Made by a program: the position numbers and the translations under genes
Shown here: one piece after another, positions 1-7,725 of the stretch
Layout: the number at the start of each line of letters is the position of its first letter
Numbering within the stretch: the first letter of the stretch is position 1
The notes under the pieces: model-generated
What the model was told of the DNA's origin: nothing
The model's database searches: none
Seen by the model: the letters and a program-made list of their open reading frames with translations, nothing else
Assembly: GCF_006715225.1 (NCBI RefSeq)
Contig: NZ_VFMU01000001.1
Coordinates: 1,116,001-1,180,000, forward strand
Reading direction: 5' to 3'
DNA: 64,000 bases
Source of the DNA: Arthrobacter sp. SLBN-112
GTDB taxonomy: Bacteria > Actinomycetota > Actinomycetes > Actinomycetales > Micrococcaceae

Positions 1-199
1 GGACGGTCGCGGCAGAGGCAACGTCACCGCCCGCGTGCCCTCCCATGCCGTCCGCGACGACGGCGAGGTGGCGTCCGGCGTAGGCGGAATCGTCATTCTT
101 CGAACGGATCCGGCCGACGTCGGACCGTGCCGCGAAGCGCATGATGAGGGGCCGCTGCGCCGGGCTGGAGCCGGTTGCGGGGTTTTCGGCCTCGGCCAT
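1..199 (-). CDS. PP2C-family Ser/Thr protein phosphatase, N-terminal part
   Basis: The gene is truncated by the window edge, and only the first 66 residues are visible. They carry the PP2C signatures: a DVGRIRSKNDDS segment (family pattern DxGxxRxxNED) at about residues 27-38, and VADGMGGHAGGDVAS, which holds a metal-binding Asp. It should dephosphorylate substrates of the envelope Ser/Thr kinases (the PstP role in mycobacteria). It starts 2 nt after the fhaB stop, so it is the third visible gene of a fhaA-fhaB-phosphatase operon. In related genomes rodA, pbpA and pknA/pknB follow; that part lies outside this window. The identification is firm at family level. The name pstP is inferred from gene order. 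Confidence 0.88.
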   Translation of the reverse strand, partial: MAEAENPATGSSPAQRPLIMRFAARSDVGRIRSKNDDSAYAGRHLAVVADGMGGHAGGDVASAATV

Positions 200-201
200 G
201 G

Positions 202-681
202 TTACGGCCTCAATTCAATGACCGTCTTGCCGATTCTCACGGGTACCCCTGGCTCGACGGGCAGGGCACGGGTAAGTTGCTGGTCTCCCAGGTAGGTTCC
301 GTTGGTGGAGCCGAGATCCTCGATGAACCAGCGGCTGCCCTGGGGGAAGAGCCTGGCGTGGCGGCCGGAGGCGTAGTCATCCTCCAGCACCAAGGTGGCT
401 TCCTGGGCGCGTCCCAGCAGGATGGGGCTGGCTGCCAGGGGCAGGGTCCTGCCCTTGAGCGGTCCTTCGACCACTACCAGTTGGCGGGCCTGCTGCTTGA
501 CGGGCTGCTGGTTCTCTGCCAATTCCGGGTTCCGGCGGACCTGGCGGGCGGTCGGGACGCCCGAGGCGGCTTTCCGGCCCAGCATGAGGTCCCGGCGCAT
601 GGCGGAAACGATGCTGAAGATGAGCACCCAGAGGAGCAACAGAAAGCCGAACCGCAGCGCGGTGATGGTCAGGTCGCTCAT
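202..681 (-). CDS. fhaB: FHA domain protein FhaB-like (159 aa)
   Basis: This small membrane-anchored phosphothreonine reader has one hydrophobic segment at about residues 9-27 (a leucine-rich stretch), then a basic linker. A C-terminal FHA domain follows at about residues 83-150 with GRAQEA, SGRHARL and DLGSTNGTYL, the conserved Gly-Arg, Ser-Arg-His and Ser-Thr-Asn-Gly elements that bind phosphothreonine. In mycobacteria the equivalent protein (FipA/FhaB) is a substrate of the envelope kinases and works at the division and cell-wall machinery. Its start overlaps the fhaA stop by 4 nt (ATGA), so the two are translationally coupled. Confidence 0.9.
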   Translation of the reverse strand: MSDLTITALRFGFLLLLWVLIFSIVSAMRRDLMLGRKAASGVPTARQVRRNPELAENQQPVKQQARQLVVVEGPLKGRTLPLAASPILLGRAQEATLVLEDDYASGRHARLFPQGSRWFIEDLGSTNGTYLGDQQLTRALPVEPGVPVRIGKTVIELRP

Positions 682-1418
682 GCGTGGCCACCCGGGTTGG
701 CAGGAAGCAGGCGGAAGATGATCTTTGTCCGTCCCATCGTGATGGTGGATCCGTCTGTGAGTTCGGTGCTCCCGGAGACCTTTTGGCCGTTGACGTAGCT
801 GCCGTTGGTGGACCCCAGGTCCACGGCGCTGGTGACGCCGTTGGCAGTGCGGATTTCCAGGTGGCGCCGTGATACGCCGGTGTCCTCAATGTGGATATCT
901 GCTTCGGATGACCGGCCCAGGACGATGGACGGGGCGTTCAGCGAGTAGCGCTGGCCCTCGATGTCCAGGACTGGCTGCAGCCGCACGGGCGCGCGGCTTG
1001 GTGCTGCCGGGACGTTCGGCCTGGGCTGGTTCCCGCCGGGGCCCTGGGACTTCTCGGTGGAGGAGGCAATTTCGAAATCACCGGCGCGAAGTGCGCTCTC
1101 GCGGAGGAAGGAAATCCGGACGGGCCCCTGGAGGATGTAGCCCTGGCTCCGGACGTGGTTGATGACCACGTCGCAGAGTTCTTCGGCCAGCGGCGTGCCC
1201 CACTCCTGTGCGCGTCCGAAGTCGTCGTCACTGAGCTGGACGTCGAAGACGTTGGGAACCAGAGTCCGTCCGGCCGCCACGGTGATCGCTTTGTGGTCCA
1301 CCTCGCGGCGGAGCCTGCTGGCGATCTCCACGGGCTCGACCTGGGCTTTGGAACCGGTGGAGAAGACACCGCGGACGGCCTTTTCAATGCCACGTTCAAC
1401 CTTGTCCAGCAGACCCAT
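678..1418 (-). CDS. fhaA: FhaA-like protein: DUF3662 plus C-terminal FHA (246 aa)
   Basis: The start MGLLDKVERGIEK is chosen because it is the family start and is preceded by a strong GGAAAGGAGAA ribosome-binding site; the open frame continues upstream but without support. Residues 1 to about 115 form the FhaA N-terminal (DUF3662) domain, followed by a proline-rich linker. An FHA domain at about residues 165-240 has LGRSSEAD, VSRRHLE and LGSTNGSYVNG. FhaA reads phosphothreonine marks on cell-wall proteins such as the MviN pseudokinase in mycobacteria and tunes peptidoglycan synthesis. It is the first gene of the operon with fhaB and the PP2C phosphatase. The nearby tRNA-Leu matches the gene order I recall from mycobacteria. 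Confidence 0.9.
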   Translation of the reverse strand: MGLLDKVERGIEKAVRGVFSTGSKAQVEPVEIASRLRREVDHKAITVAAGRTLVPNVFDVQLSDDDFGRAQEWGTPLAEELCDVVINHVRSQGYILQGPVRISFLRESALRAGDFEIASSTEKSQGPGGNQPRPNVPAAPSRAPVRLQPVLDIEGQRYSLNAPSIVLGRSSEADIHIEDTGVSRRHLEIRTANGVTSAVDLGSTNGSYVNGQKVSGSTELTDGSTITMGRTKIIFRLLPANPGGHA

Positions 1419-1801
1419 GGTTCTTCTCCTTTCCCCCCGGCTCCGGGGCAGTAGTTGTTGCTGACCAGCACCTGCAGGGCGGTCCGGCACTGCGCGGCGT
1501 GCCCGCCGGCAGCGGCCACTCCTACACCCGATACTACTGGCCACCCCTGCGAATGACCTTAATCCACAACGGCCGGGCGCCGGCAAAAGTTCAGATCCGG
1601 CCCTGCCCGAGGCGGTCGGGCCGGGGCTCCGGCGGGCAGATTTGGGCTGGTGTTGCCGCTCATTTGAGCTGCTGTTCCGGGCGTGTGGAAGGGGCAAGGC
1701 CGGCCAATTGGTAATTTGCGGCATCTGTCCGTTATGCTTGATCTCGCTGCTTTTACGAGGCGCGGAACGGGAAACCGGTTCGGCTGAGTGGAAGAAGTTG
1801 C
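1419..1801. other. Intergenic region between fhaA and tRNA-Leu
   Basis: This 383-nt stretch separates the divergent fhaA operon and tRNA-Leu. It should hold both promoters. A possible tRNA promoter is TTGGTA at 1708-1713 with TATGCT at 1733-1738, but the 19-nt spacing is long and I do not rely on it. No convincing gene is seen here; the open frames have no family resemblance or ribosome-binding site. Confidence 0.5.
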
Positions 1802-1884
1802 GCGCGAGTGGCGGAACGGCAGACGCGCTGGCTTCAGGTGCCAGTGTCCGAAAGGGCGTGGGGGTTCAAATCCCCCCTCGCGCA
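1802..1884 (+). tRNA. tRNA-Leu(CAG)
   Basis: The acceptor stem GCGCGAG (1802-1808) pairs with CTCGCGC (1877-1883), with discriminator A at 1884. The T-arm is GGGGG-TTCAAAT-CCCCC (1860-1876). The anticodon arm CTGGC-TTCAGGT-GCCAG reads anticodon CAG, decoding CUG. A long variable arm, typical of leucine tRNAs, lies between them, giving 83 nt. The 3' CCA is not encoded: the genomic sequence after A1884 is CGC. Confidence 0.97.
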
Positions 1885-1893
1885 CGCAATGGG

Positions 1894-1929
1894 AAGAGCC
1901 CCGGTCTTAGGACCGGGGCTCTTCTGTTT
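1894..1929 (+). terminator. Rho-independent terminator after tRNA-Leu
   Basis: A 13-bp perfect stem, AAGAGCCCCGGTC (1894-1906) with its complement at 1911-1923, closes a TTAG loop and is followed by a short T-rich stretch. It sits 10 nt after the tRNA. Confidence 0.85.
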
Positions 1930-1978
1930 AATTTCTGACCGCTGGTTCCAGCGCGCTTCGCCCCCCGCACGCCCCAGG

Positions 1979-2677
1979 TTACGGGCGCGCCGAAGCCTTG
2001 AACCGGCGGCGCGAATTGGCCAGGTGGCTGCGCATCGCGGCCGCCGCGGCAGACTGGTCACCGTCCGCAATCGCGTCCAGGATGGAGCGGTGCTCCAGCA
2101 CCACCTGCTCAAAATGGTCCCGGGCGTAATGCTCGACGCCGGTCATCAGGCGGGTGCGCGGCATGGCGATCATGGTCTGCCCCAGCGCAGCGAGGCAGTC
2201 GGAGTAGTAGGGGTTGCCGGATGCCGCCGCCACGGCCCGGTGGAACTCGAAATCCGACTTCATGGCGTGGGCTGGATGGTCCGCGCTTTCACTGAAGGCA
2301 TCCAGCGCCGCGCTGACGGCGCGCAATTGCCGGTCGGTGCGGTTCTGGGCGGCCAGTGCGGCAGCTTCGGTCTCCACCCCCATCCGGAAGGCCAGCAGCT
2401 GCAACCTGTCTTCGGTGCTGGCCACCGGACGGCTGCCCGCCACCGCAGGGGGCCCGTACGTGGGGGGAGTGAGGGCGAAGCTGCCGCGCCCCCGCTCGGT
2501 CTCGACAAGCCCCTCAGCTTGGAGCCGGGTGAGGGCGGCACGGACCACCGTACGGCTCACGCCAAAATCGCTGATGAGCGTGTTCTCGCTGGGCAGCTTC
2601 TCCCCGGGCTGGATCACGCCGTCGACGATGCGGTTGCGAAGGTCAGCGGCAAGGTCCGCGGTGAGGTTCCGGCTCAT
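1979..2677 (-). CDS. GntR-family (FadR subfamily) transcriptional regulator (232 aa)
   Basis: The N-terminal winged helix-turn-helix (about residues 5-72) shows the GntR pattern PGEKLPSENTL, FGVSRTVVRAAL and LQAEGLVETERGRGSF. The C-terminal FCD effector domain (about residues 95-220) has FEFHRAVAAASGNP and late histidines that would ligand a metal. Regulators of this type (DgoR-like) repress sugar-acid catabolism. The gene lies 9 nt downstream of the dehydratase, so it is probably the second gene of that operon. It would then control it through the CTTGT-ATT-ACAAG palindrome at 3877-3889. Its ligand is probably a hexarate or hexonate (inference). Confidence 0.88.
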   Translation of the reverse strand: MSRNLTADLAADLRNRIVDGVIQPGEKLPSENTLISDFGVSRTVVRAALTRLQAEGLVETERGRGSFALTPPTYGPPAVAGSRPVASTEDRLQLLAFRMGVETEAAALAAQNRTDRQLRAVSAALDAFSESADHPAHAMKSDFEFHRAVAAASGNPYYSDCLAALGQTMIAMPRTRLMTGVEHYARDHFEQVVLEHRSILDAIADGDQSAAAAAMRSHLANSRRRFKASARP

Positions 2678-2686
2678 GGCTCAAGA

Positions 2687-3814
2687 TTACGCGCCGAACT
2701 CCACGCTCTCGGTGGTCCAGGCGCGGGCCTGCTCGGTGAGCGTGACGCCGAGGCCGGGGCGGTCCGGGACGATCATGCGGCCGTCTTTGGTCTCGAGCCG
2801 CTCGTTGAACAAGGGGTCCAGCCAGTCGAAGTGCTCCACCCAGGGCTCGCGCGGGTAGGCTGCGGCCAGGTGGAGGTGGATTTCCATGGCGAAGTGCGGG
2901 GCCAGGCCCAGTCCGCGTTCGTCCGCGAGGGCGGCAAGGCGGAGGAACTGGGTGATGCCGCCGACGCGCGGGGCGTCCGGCTGAATGATGTCGCAGCCGT
3001 TCGCCGCGATGAGGCCCTTGTGTTCGGCGACCGAGGCAAGCATCTCGCCAGTGGCGATGGGAGTGTCCAGGACCTGGGCCAGGTGGGCGTGGCCCTCGAA
3101 GTCATAGGCGTCCAGCGGTTCCTCGATCCAAACTAGGTCGAATTCCTCGAGCCGGCGTCCCATCCGCAGGGCGGTGGCGCGGTCCCACTGCTGGTTGGCG
3201 TCCACCATCAGCGGGACATCCCAGCCGATGTGTTCCCGGATTCCGGCCACCCGGCGCAGGTCTTCCTTGCTGTCCGGGAGGCCCACCTTGATCTTGATGC
3301 CGCCGATGCCTTCCTCGATCGATTGGGTGGCCCGTGCCTTTACCTCGTCCAGGGTGGCGTTCAGGAAGCCGCCGGAGGTGTTGTACGTCCGCACTGAGTC
3401 ACGGTAGGACCCCAGGAACTTCGCCAGCGGCAGCCCGGCGCGCTTGGCCTTGAGGTCGTACAAAGCGATATCGACGGCGGCGAGGGCCTGGGTGGCGACA
3501 CCGGACCGGCCCACCGAGGCGCCCGCCCAGAGCAGCTTGGTGTAAATCTTCGCGATGTCATTGGGGTCTTCGCCAATAAGGCCAGCGGCGACCTCCTTTG
3601 CGTGGGCGTACTGAGCCGGGCCGCCTGCACGCTTGGAGTAGCTGAAACCGATGCCGGAGTGCCCCAGCTCCGTGGTGATTTCCGCGAACAGGAAGACCAC
3701 CTCAGTCATGGGCTTCTGCCTGCCGGTGAAGACCTTGGCGTCGCTGATGGGAACGGCGAGGGGAAGACGGGCAGAGGACAGTTTGACGTGCCGGATCAGA
3801 TCGACGGTGCTCAT
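2687..3814 (-). CDS. Enolase-superfamily sugar-acid dehydratase, L-talarate/galactarate dehydratase-like (375 aa)
   Basis: This mandelate racemase-type (alpha/beta)7-beta barrel has a capping domain at residues 1 to about 130. The catalytic set can be read directly: Lys174-x-Lys176 in GGIKIKVG, metal ligands Asp205 (MVDANQQW), Glu231 (WIEEPL) and Glu257 (IATGEM), then Asp280 and His307 (APHFAMEIH). A KxK plus His pair is what talarate/galactarate dehydratases use to remove water from the aldaric acid. The start is at MSTVDL; upstream in-frame sequence runs through the promoter. The gene is paired with a GntR regulator 9 nt downstream. Exact substrate specificity cannot be read by eye; other acid-sugar dehydratases of this subgroup are possible. 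Confidence 0.82.
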   Translation of the reverse strand: MSTVDLIRHVKLSSARLPLAVPISDAKVFTGRQKPMTEVVFLFAEITTELGHSGIGFSYSKRAGGPAQYAHAKEVAAGLIGEDPNDIAKIYTKLLWAGASVGRSGVATQALAAVDIALYDLKAKRAGLPLAKFLGSYRDSVRTYNTSGGFLNATLDEVKARATQSIEEGIGGIKIKVGLPDSKEDLRRVAGIREHIGWDVPLMVDANQQWDRATALRMGRRLEEFDLVWIEEPLDAYDFEGHAHLAQVLDTPIATGEMLASVAEHKGLIAANGCDIIQPDAPRVGGITQFLRLAALADERGLGLAPHFAMEIHLHLAAAYPREPWVEHFDWLDPLFNERLETKDGRMIVPDRPGLGVTLTEQARAWTTESVEFGA

Positions 3815-3876
3815 GAATACTCCTGGAAGCGGGGACTGGGCTCCTTCGCCCACCCTCTTAGGGTATAAGTGCGCTA

Positions 3877-3889
3877 CTTGTATTACAAG
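3877..3889. promoter_or_regulatory. Probable GntR (FadR-type) operator
   Basis: CTTGT-ATT-ACAAG is a perfect inverted repeat and fits the FadR-subfamily consensus TNGTNNNACNA. It lies 63 nt upstream of the dehydratase start, between divergent genes. On the minus strand it overlaps a possible -35 (TTGTAA) 15 nt before TATACC. The natural regulator is the GntR at 1979-2677. Confidence 0.65.
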
Positions 3890-3966
3890 CACTGAAGGGC
3901 GATGCGATGTGCCACTCCTGGCAGGGGAATGGAATAGCAGCGTCAGGTTGAGTGGTTGTCGAAGGC

Positions 3967-4890
3967 ATGAAGGCAATTACCTACAGTGAATACGGAAGCC
4001 CGGACGTCCTCGAAATGGCCGATGTTCCCCTGCCCAAGGTGGGGCCGGGCATGGTCCTGGTCAAAGTGAAGGCAGCCGCTGTTAACCCGGTGGACTGGAA
4101 GATCATGGCCGGCTACCTGGATGCGGCAATGGACCTGCAGTTTCCCGCGATCCCTGGATGGGACGTAGCGGGGGTTGTTGAGTCGGTGGGTATCGATGCC
4201 CGGCAGTTCCAGCCTGGCGACGAGGTCATTGCTTATGGCCGCAAGGATTATGTCCATGGCGGAAGTTTTGCCGAGTACATCGCCTTGCCGGAAAGACTGC
4301 TGGCCCGTAAACCCGCCTCGCTGGACTGGAATGAATCGGCGGGGCTTCCCTTGGCCGGGCTGACGGCGTACCAGGTCCTGAACCGCCTGGGCCTCAGGTC
4401 CGGTGAGACTGTCCTTGTCCACGGCGGCGCCGGCGGGGTGGGATCACTCGGCATCCAGATCGCGGTGGCACTGGGTGCGAAGGTTATTGCCACGGCCTCT
4501 GAAAAGAACCATGAATTCCTCCGCTCCCTGGGAGCCGAACCGGTTGCCTATGGGGACGGCCTCGCTGACCGCATACGCGCGCTGAGTCCCGGCGGTGTGG
4601 AAGTGGTTGCCGATTTTGCCGGGGGCAATCTCGAAGCGACCCTGGCGGTACTGGCCGAAGGCGGCAGGCATGCATCCATCGCTGACAGTGAGGTGGAGGA
4701 GCATGGCGGCACCTGGATGTGGGTCAGCCCGGTCGGAGCTGATCTCCAGAAGCTCGCCGAATTGGTGGACCGGCGGAACATCCGGGTGGAGGTTGCCAAG
4801 GTTCTCCCGTTGGCCCAGTCCGCGGAGGCTTTCCGCCTCAACATGGAGGGGCATACCCGGGGCAAAATCGTGGTGGCCGTGGACGCCTGA
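3967..4890 (+). CDS. NADP-dependent oxidoreductase, quinone-reductase-like MDR family (307 aa)
   Basis: This is a zinc-free medium-chain dehydrogenase/reductase. The N-terminal GroES-like domain begins MKAITYSEYGSPDVL and contains AAAVNPVDWKIMAG. The Rossmann domain has the VHGGAGGVGSLGIQIA nucleotide-binding loop at about residues 147-162. It lacks the cysteine cluster of zinc alcohol dehydrogenases and has the quinone oxidoreductase layout, reducing activated alkenes or quinones with NADPH. The start at MKAITYS is chosen by family; a GTG 15 nt upstream is also open, and ribosome-binding support is weak for both. It is divergent from the dehydratase and could be served by the same intergenic control region. 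The substrate is unknown. Confidence 0.85.
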   Translation: MKAITYSEYGSPDVLEMADVPLPKVGPGMVLVKVKAAAVNPVDWKIMAGYLDAAMDLQFPAIPGWDVAGVVESVGIDARQFQPGDEVIAYGRKDYVHGGSFAEYIALPERLLARKPASLDWNESAGLPLAGLTAYQVLNRLGLRSGETVLVHGGAGGVGSLGIQIAVALGAKVIATASEKNHEFLRSLGAEPVAYGDGLADRIRALSPGGVEVVADFAGGNLEATLAVLAEGGRHASIADSEVEEHGGTWMWVSPVGADLQKLAELVDRRNIRVEVAKVLPLAQSAEAFRLNMEGHTRGKIVVAVDA

Positions 4891-4908
4891 TTCGGGTGTC
4901 CGGGTCTC

Positions 4909-5601
4909 CTAGTTGCGCAGCGCGCCCAGCCCGGAGATCAGCGCATCAAGCCCCAGGCTGAAGGCGGTATCGGCAGGTCGGCCACGCTCCTGGCCGGCTG
5001 CCGAACTGCGCACCGCGGCGGAGAAGTTGGGGGTGGATCCGGCCATGGAGCCGGAATCGAAGATGTCTTCCGGGGCGGTGACGTCGTACGCCGACCCAAA
5101 GATAAAGGACTCCAGTGCCACGATGGCGGGGATGATGCGTTCTTGGGGGAACCCGGCGTCGAGGAAACCTTTACTCACGGTTTCGTACATGGCAAGGGTC
5201 TGCGGCGCGTCCGTCACGGGCAGGACTGCGATGACCGGAATCAGGGGTGTGTGCTCTGCGAAAACGTCCCGGTAGCTCCATGCCCAGGCCCGGACGGCGT
5301 CCTCCCAACTCCCGCTGCCGAAACCCGAGAGGTCCACCAGGGACATCAGGTGGTCCTCGACCAGGAGCAGCACGTCCTGCTTTGAGGCCACGTGGTTGTA
5401 AAGGGCGGAAGGCGCCACCTCCAGCACCTTTGCCAGCGCGGCCATGGTCAGCCCGTCGTAGCCCTTTCGGCTGATCAGTTCCAGCGCGGCGGCCGTAATT
5501 CCGGCCTTGTCCAGTACCGCCGCAGACGGTCGTCCTGCCCGCCTCCTCTGTGCTCCGCCGTTGCTGGTGGAGCGTCCCTGTGCGGCTGATACTGCCGGCA
5601 T
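4909..5601 (-). CDS. TetR-family transcriptional regulator (230 aa)
   Basis: The N-terminal helix-turn-helix (about residues 30-75) has ITAAALELISRKGYDGLTMAALAKVLEVAPSALYNHVASK in consecutive pieces, the TetR DNA-binding pattern. The C-terminal ligand domain resembles TetR_C. The start at MPAVSAAQG is preceded by GAAAGGG. The gene is divergent from the flavin amine oxidase at 5737, with a 21-bp palindrome between them. The same palindrome stands before the agmatine deiminase operon at 20.8 kb, so this repressor probably senses a polyamine or its oxidation product and controls both. That assignment is inferred from the shared site. Confidence 0.88.
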   Translation of the reverse strand: MPAVSAAQGRSTSNGGAQRRRAGRPSAAVLDKAGITAAALELISRKGYDGLTMAALAKVLEVAPSALYNHVASKQDVLLLVEDHLMSLVDLSGFGSGSWEDAVRAWAWSYRDVFAEHTPLIPVIAVLPVTDAPQTLAMYETVSKGFLDAGFPQERIIPAIVALESFIFGSAYDVTAPEDIFDSGSMAGSTPNFSAAVRSSAAGQERGRPADTAFSLGLDALISGLGALRN

Positions 5602-5679
5602 TGCTGCCCTTTCGTCGGTGTCCCCTGCATTATTCCATCCGGCTCTTCCGCTCCCGGCAGGCACCGGTTATAGTTCTAA

Positions 5680-5700
5680 TAAATGAATGGCATTCATTTA
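5680..5700. promoter_or_regulatory. Probable TetR operator, site 1
   Basis: Two 10-bp arms, TAAATGAATG and its exact complement, are separated by one base. The site begins 5 nt after a plausible plus-strand -10 (TATAGT, 5669-5674; -35 TTCCGC at 5646-5651), so a bound repressor would block the oxidase promoter. The identical 10-bp arms occur at 20847-20867. Confidence 0.8.
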
Positions 5701-5736
5701 GTGGTCCCCGTCACCAAGGGACGCAGAGAGGACATC

Positions 5737-7128
5737 ATGCTGAACCTGAACCGCGACGTCGTGGTCGTTGGAGCCGGGCCGTCCGGACTCACCGCCGCCC
5801 GTGAACTGAACAAAGCCGGCCTCACCGTCGCCGTGCTGGAGGCCCGCGACCGCGTGGGCGGCCGCACCTGGACCGATACCGTGGACGGCGCCATGCTCGA
5901 GATCGGCGGCCAGTGGGTCTCCCCGGACCAGACCGCCCTCCTGGACCTGCTCCAGGAGCTGAACCTCGAAACCTACCCGCGCTACCGCGACGGTGAGTCC
6001 ATCTACATCGGCGCGGACGGCATACCGGTGCGCTACACCGGCGAGACCTTCCCCGTGGACCCGGACACCGCCGTCGAAATGGACCGCCTGGTGGCCCTGC
6101 TGGACGGCCTGGCCGCGGAAATCGGCCCGACCGAACCGTGGGCCCATCCCAAGGCGCGGGAACTGGACACCATTTCCTTCCACCATTGGCTGCGGCAGAA
6201 CTCGGCCAACGAGGAAGCGTGCAGGAACATCGGGCTCTTCATCGCCGGCGGCATGCTCACCAAACCCGCCCATGCTTTCTCCGCCCTGCAGGCGGTCCTG
6301 ATGGCAGCTTCCGCAGGTTCGTTCACCCACCTGACGGACGAGGATTATATTCTGGACCGCCGTGTGGTGGGCGGGATGCAGCAGGTCTCGCTGCTGCAGG
6401 CGCAGGAGCTGGGCGACGACGTGATCCTTAACTCCCCGGTGCGCACCATCAAGTGGGAACCTGATTCGGAGGGCGGCCACCGCGTCTCCGTTATTTCGGA
6501 CCGCGCCATGGTCAATGCCCGGTTTGTGATCATGGCTGTTCCGCCCAACCTCTACTCCCGGGTCTCCTTCAACCCGCCGCTGCCGCGCCGCCAGCACCAG
6601 ATGCACCAGCACCAGTCCCTGGGCCTGGTGATCAAGGTGCACGCCGTCTACAGCACGCCGTTCTGGCGGGACAAGGGGCTCTCCGGCACCTGCTTCGGAG
6701 CAGACGCCCTGGTCCAGGAGGTCTACGACAACACCAACCACGGTGACCCACGCGGAACCCTGGTGGGCTTCGTGTCGGACGAGAAGGCGGACGCCGTCTT
6801 CGAGCTCAGCGCCGAAGAGCGCAAAAAGGCCATCCTGGAATCGATCGCCGGCTACCTCGGCGACGAGGCCCTGGCCGCGGAGGTGTACTACGAGTCCGAT
6901 TGGGGCTCGGAGGAATGGACCCGCGGAGCCTACGCTTCCAGCTACGATTTGGGCGGACTGCACCGCTACGGCAAGGACCAGCACACGCCCGTGGGCCCCA
7001 TCTACTGGTCATCCTCAGACCTTGCCGCCGAGGGCTACCAGCACGTGGACGGCGCCATCCGGATGGGCCGCATCACCGCTGCCCGCATCGTCGAAGTGGC
7101 GAAGGTGCCGGTTACCGCGGGGTGGTAA
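5737..7128 (+). CDS. Flavin monoamine oxidase, putrescine-oxidase-like (463 aa)
   Basis: This FAD-dependent amine oxidase has the dinucleotide fold at residues 8-45, with VVVGAGPSGLTAA and EARDRVGGRTWT (the GxGxxG and GGR motifs), and a C-terminal FAD contact near GAIRMGRITAARI. It oxidises primary amines to aldehydes with release of ammonia and hydrogen peroxide. The length and GGQWVSPDQ segment fit bacterial putrescine/tyramine oxidases. The start is at MLNLNRDV with a GAGAGG ribosome-binding site. An earlier ATG lies inside the operator and is rejected. Shared control with agmatine deiminase supports putrescine as substrate; tyramine or another amine cannot be excluded by eye. Confidence 0.85.
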   Translation: MLNLNRDVVVVGAGPSGLTAARELNKAGLTVAVLEARDRVGGRTWTDTVDGAMLEIGGQWVSPDQTALLDLLQELNLETYPRYRDGESIYIGADGIPVRYTGETFPVDPDTAVEMDRLVALLDGLAAEIGPTEPWAHPKARELDTISFHHWLRQNSANEEACRNIGLFIAGGMLTKPAHAFSALQAVLMAASAGSFTHLTDEDYILDRRVVGGMQQVSLLQAQELGDDVILNSPVRTIKWEPDSEGGHRVSVISDRAMVNARFVIMAVPPNLYSRVSFNPPLPRRQHQMHQHQSLGLVIKVHAVYSTPFWRDKGLSGTCFGADALVQEVYDNTNHGDPRGTLVGFVSDEKADAVFELSAEERKKAILESIAGYLGDEALAAEVYYESDWGSEEWTRGAYASSYDLGGLHRYGKDQHTPVGPIYWSSSDLAAEGYQHVDGAIRMGRITAARIVEVAKVPVTAGW

Positions 7129-7144
7129 ATAAGCATGCTTACTA
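7127..7144. promoter_or_regulatory. Putative stress-regulon palindrome, site A
   Basis: The core TAAGC-AT-GCTTA (7130-7141) is a perfect 12-bp palindrome, and the right half extends to GCTTACTA. It lies 50 nt upstream of the PPOX gene and matches the sites around 12.9, 13.0 and 15.4 kb. The MarR regulator at 13090-13635 is the candidate binder. Confidence 0.55.
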
Positions 7145-7194
7145 ATAGGCTGGCGGCGGGGAGCGTCCCCGACTTTCGACGAACGAGGTGAGGC

Positions 7195-7677
7195 ATGACT
7201 GACGCCCAGGGCATCAGCAAGGTTACTGACATCATCAACGATTCCAAGATCGGGATGGTCACCACCATCAACGAAGAAGGCGCCCTCGTCAGCCGGCCGC
7301 TGGCCGTCCAGGAGGTTAAGGACGACGGCGACATGTGGTTCTTCACGGGCCTTGGCACGTCCCAGGTTGCGCATGTCCGGGCTGATCCGCGCGTTAACGT
7401 CGCCTTTGGCAAGAACACCGAATGGGTGTCCGTGGCCGGAACCGCCGAGGTGGTCACGGACCGGGCCAAGATCCATGAACTGTGGAACCAGGCGGTTGAA
7501 GCCTGGTTCCCGGACGGCCCGGATACTCCCGAGGTGTGCCTGTTGCGCATCGATTCGGACTCTGCCGAGTACTGGACCAGCCCGGGCGGCACGGCCGCCA
7601 CGGTTCTGCAGTGGGTGAAGGCAAAGGTCACCAACAGCCGGATGAGCGTTGGCGAAAGCGGCACCGTGGAGTTGTAG
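7195..7677 (+). CDS. Pyridoxamine 5'-phosphate oxidase-family (general stress protein 26-like) protein (160 aa)
   Basis: This flavin-binding split-barrel protein contains the family stretches IGMVTTINEEGALVSRPLAV, MWFFTG and VNVAFG, and ends with VCLLRIDSDSAEYWTSPGG. Proteins of this type bind FMN or F420 and are often stress-induced; most have no proven substrate. A GAGGTGAGG ribosome-binding site precedes the ATG. A palindrome shared with other stress genes of this window lies 50 nt upstream. It is followed by a terminator shared with the convergent neighbour. Confidence 0.85.
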   Translation: MTDAQGISKVTDIINDSKIGMVTTINEEGALVSRPLAVQEVKDDGDMWFFTGLGTSQVAHVRADPRVNVAFGKNTEWVSVAGTAEVVTDRAKIHELWNQAVEAWFPDGPDTPEVCLLRIDSDSAEYWTSPGGTAATVLQWVKAKVTNSRMSVGESGTVEL

Positions 7678-7692
7678 GGCCGGATATGGAAC

Positions 7693-7725
7693 GGGGCGGG
7701 GCGGCTAAGGCTGCTCCGCCCCTTT
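7693..7725. terminator. Terminator between convergent genes
   Basis: A 10-bp GC-rich stem (GGGGCGGGGC at 7693-7702 with GCTCCGCCCC at 7713-7722, one G-T pair) is followed by TTT. It lies just after the PPOX stop and overlaps the end of the opposing gene. Confidence 0.7.

Noticed and set aside
1808..3136. Long plus-strand open frame (442 aa)
   Set aside because: It runs through the tRNA and antisense to the GntR and dehydratase genes; its composition is that of a GC-rich shadow frame with no family motif.
5683..5736. In-frame earlier ATG for the flavin amine oxidase
   Set aside because: It lies inside the TetR-type palindrome; the downstream ATG at 5737 has a GAGAGG ribosome-binding site and matches the family start.
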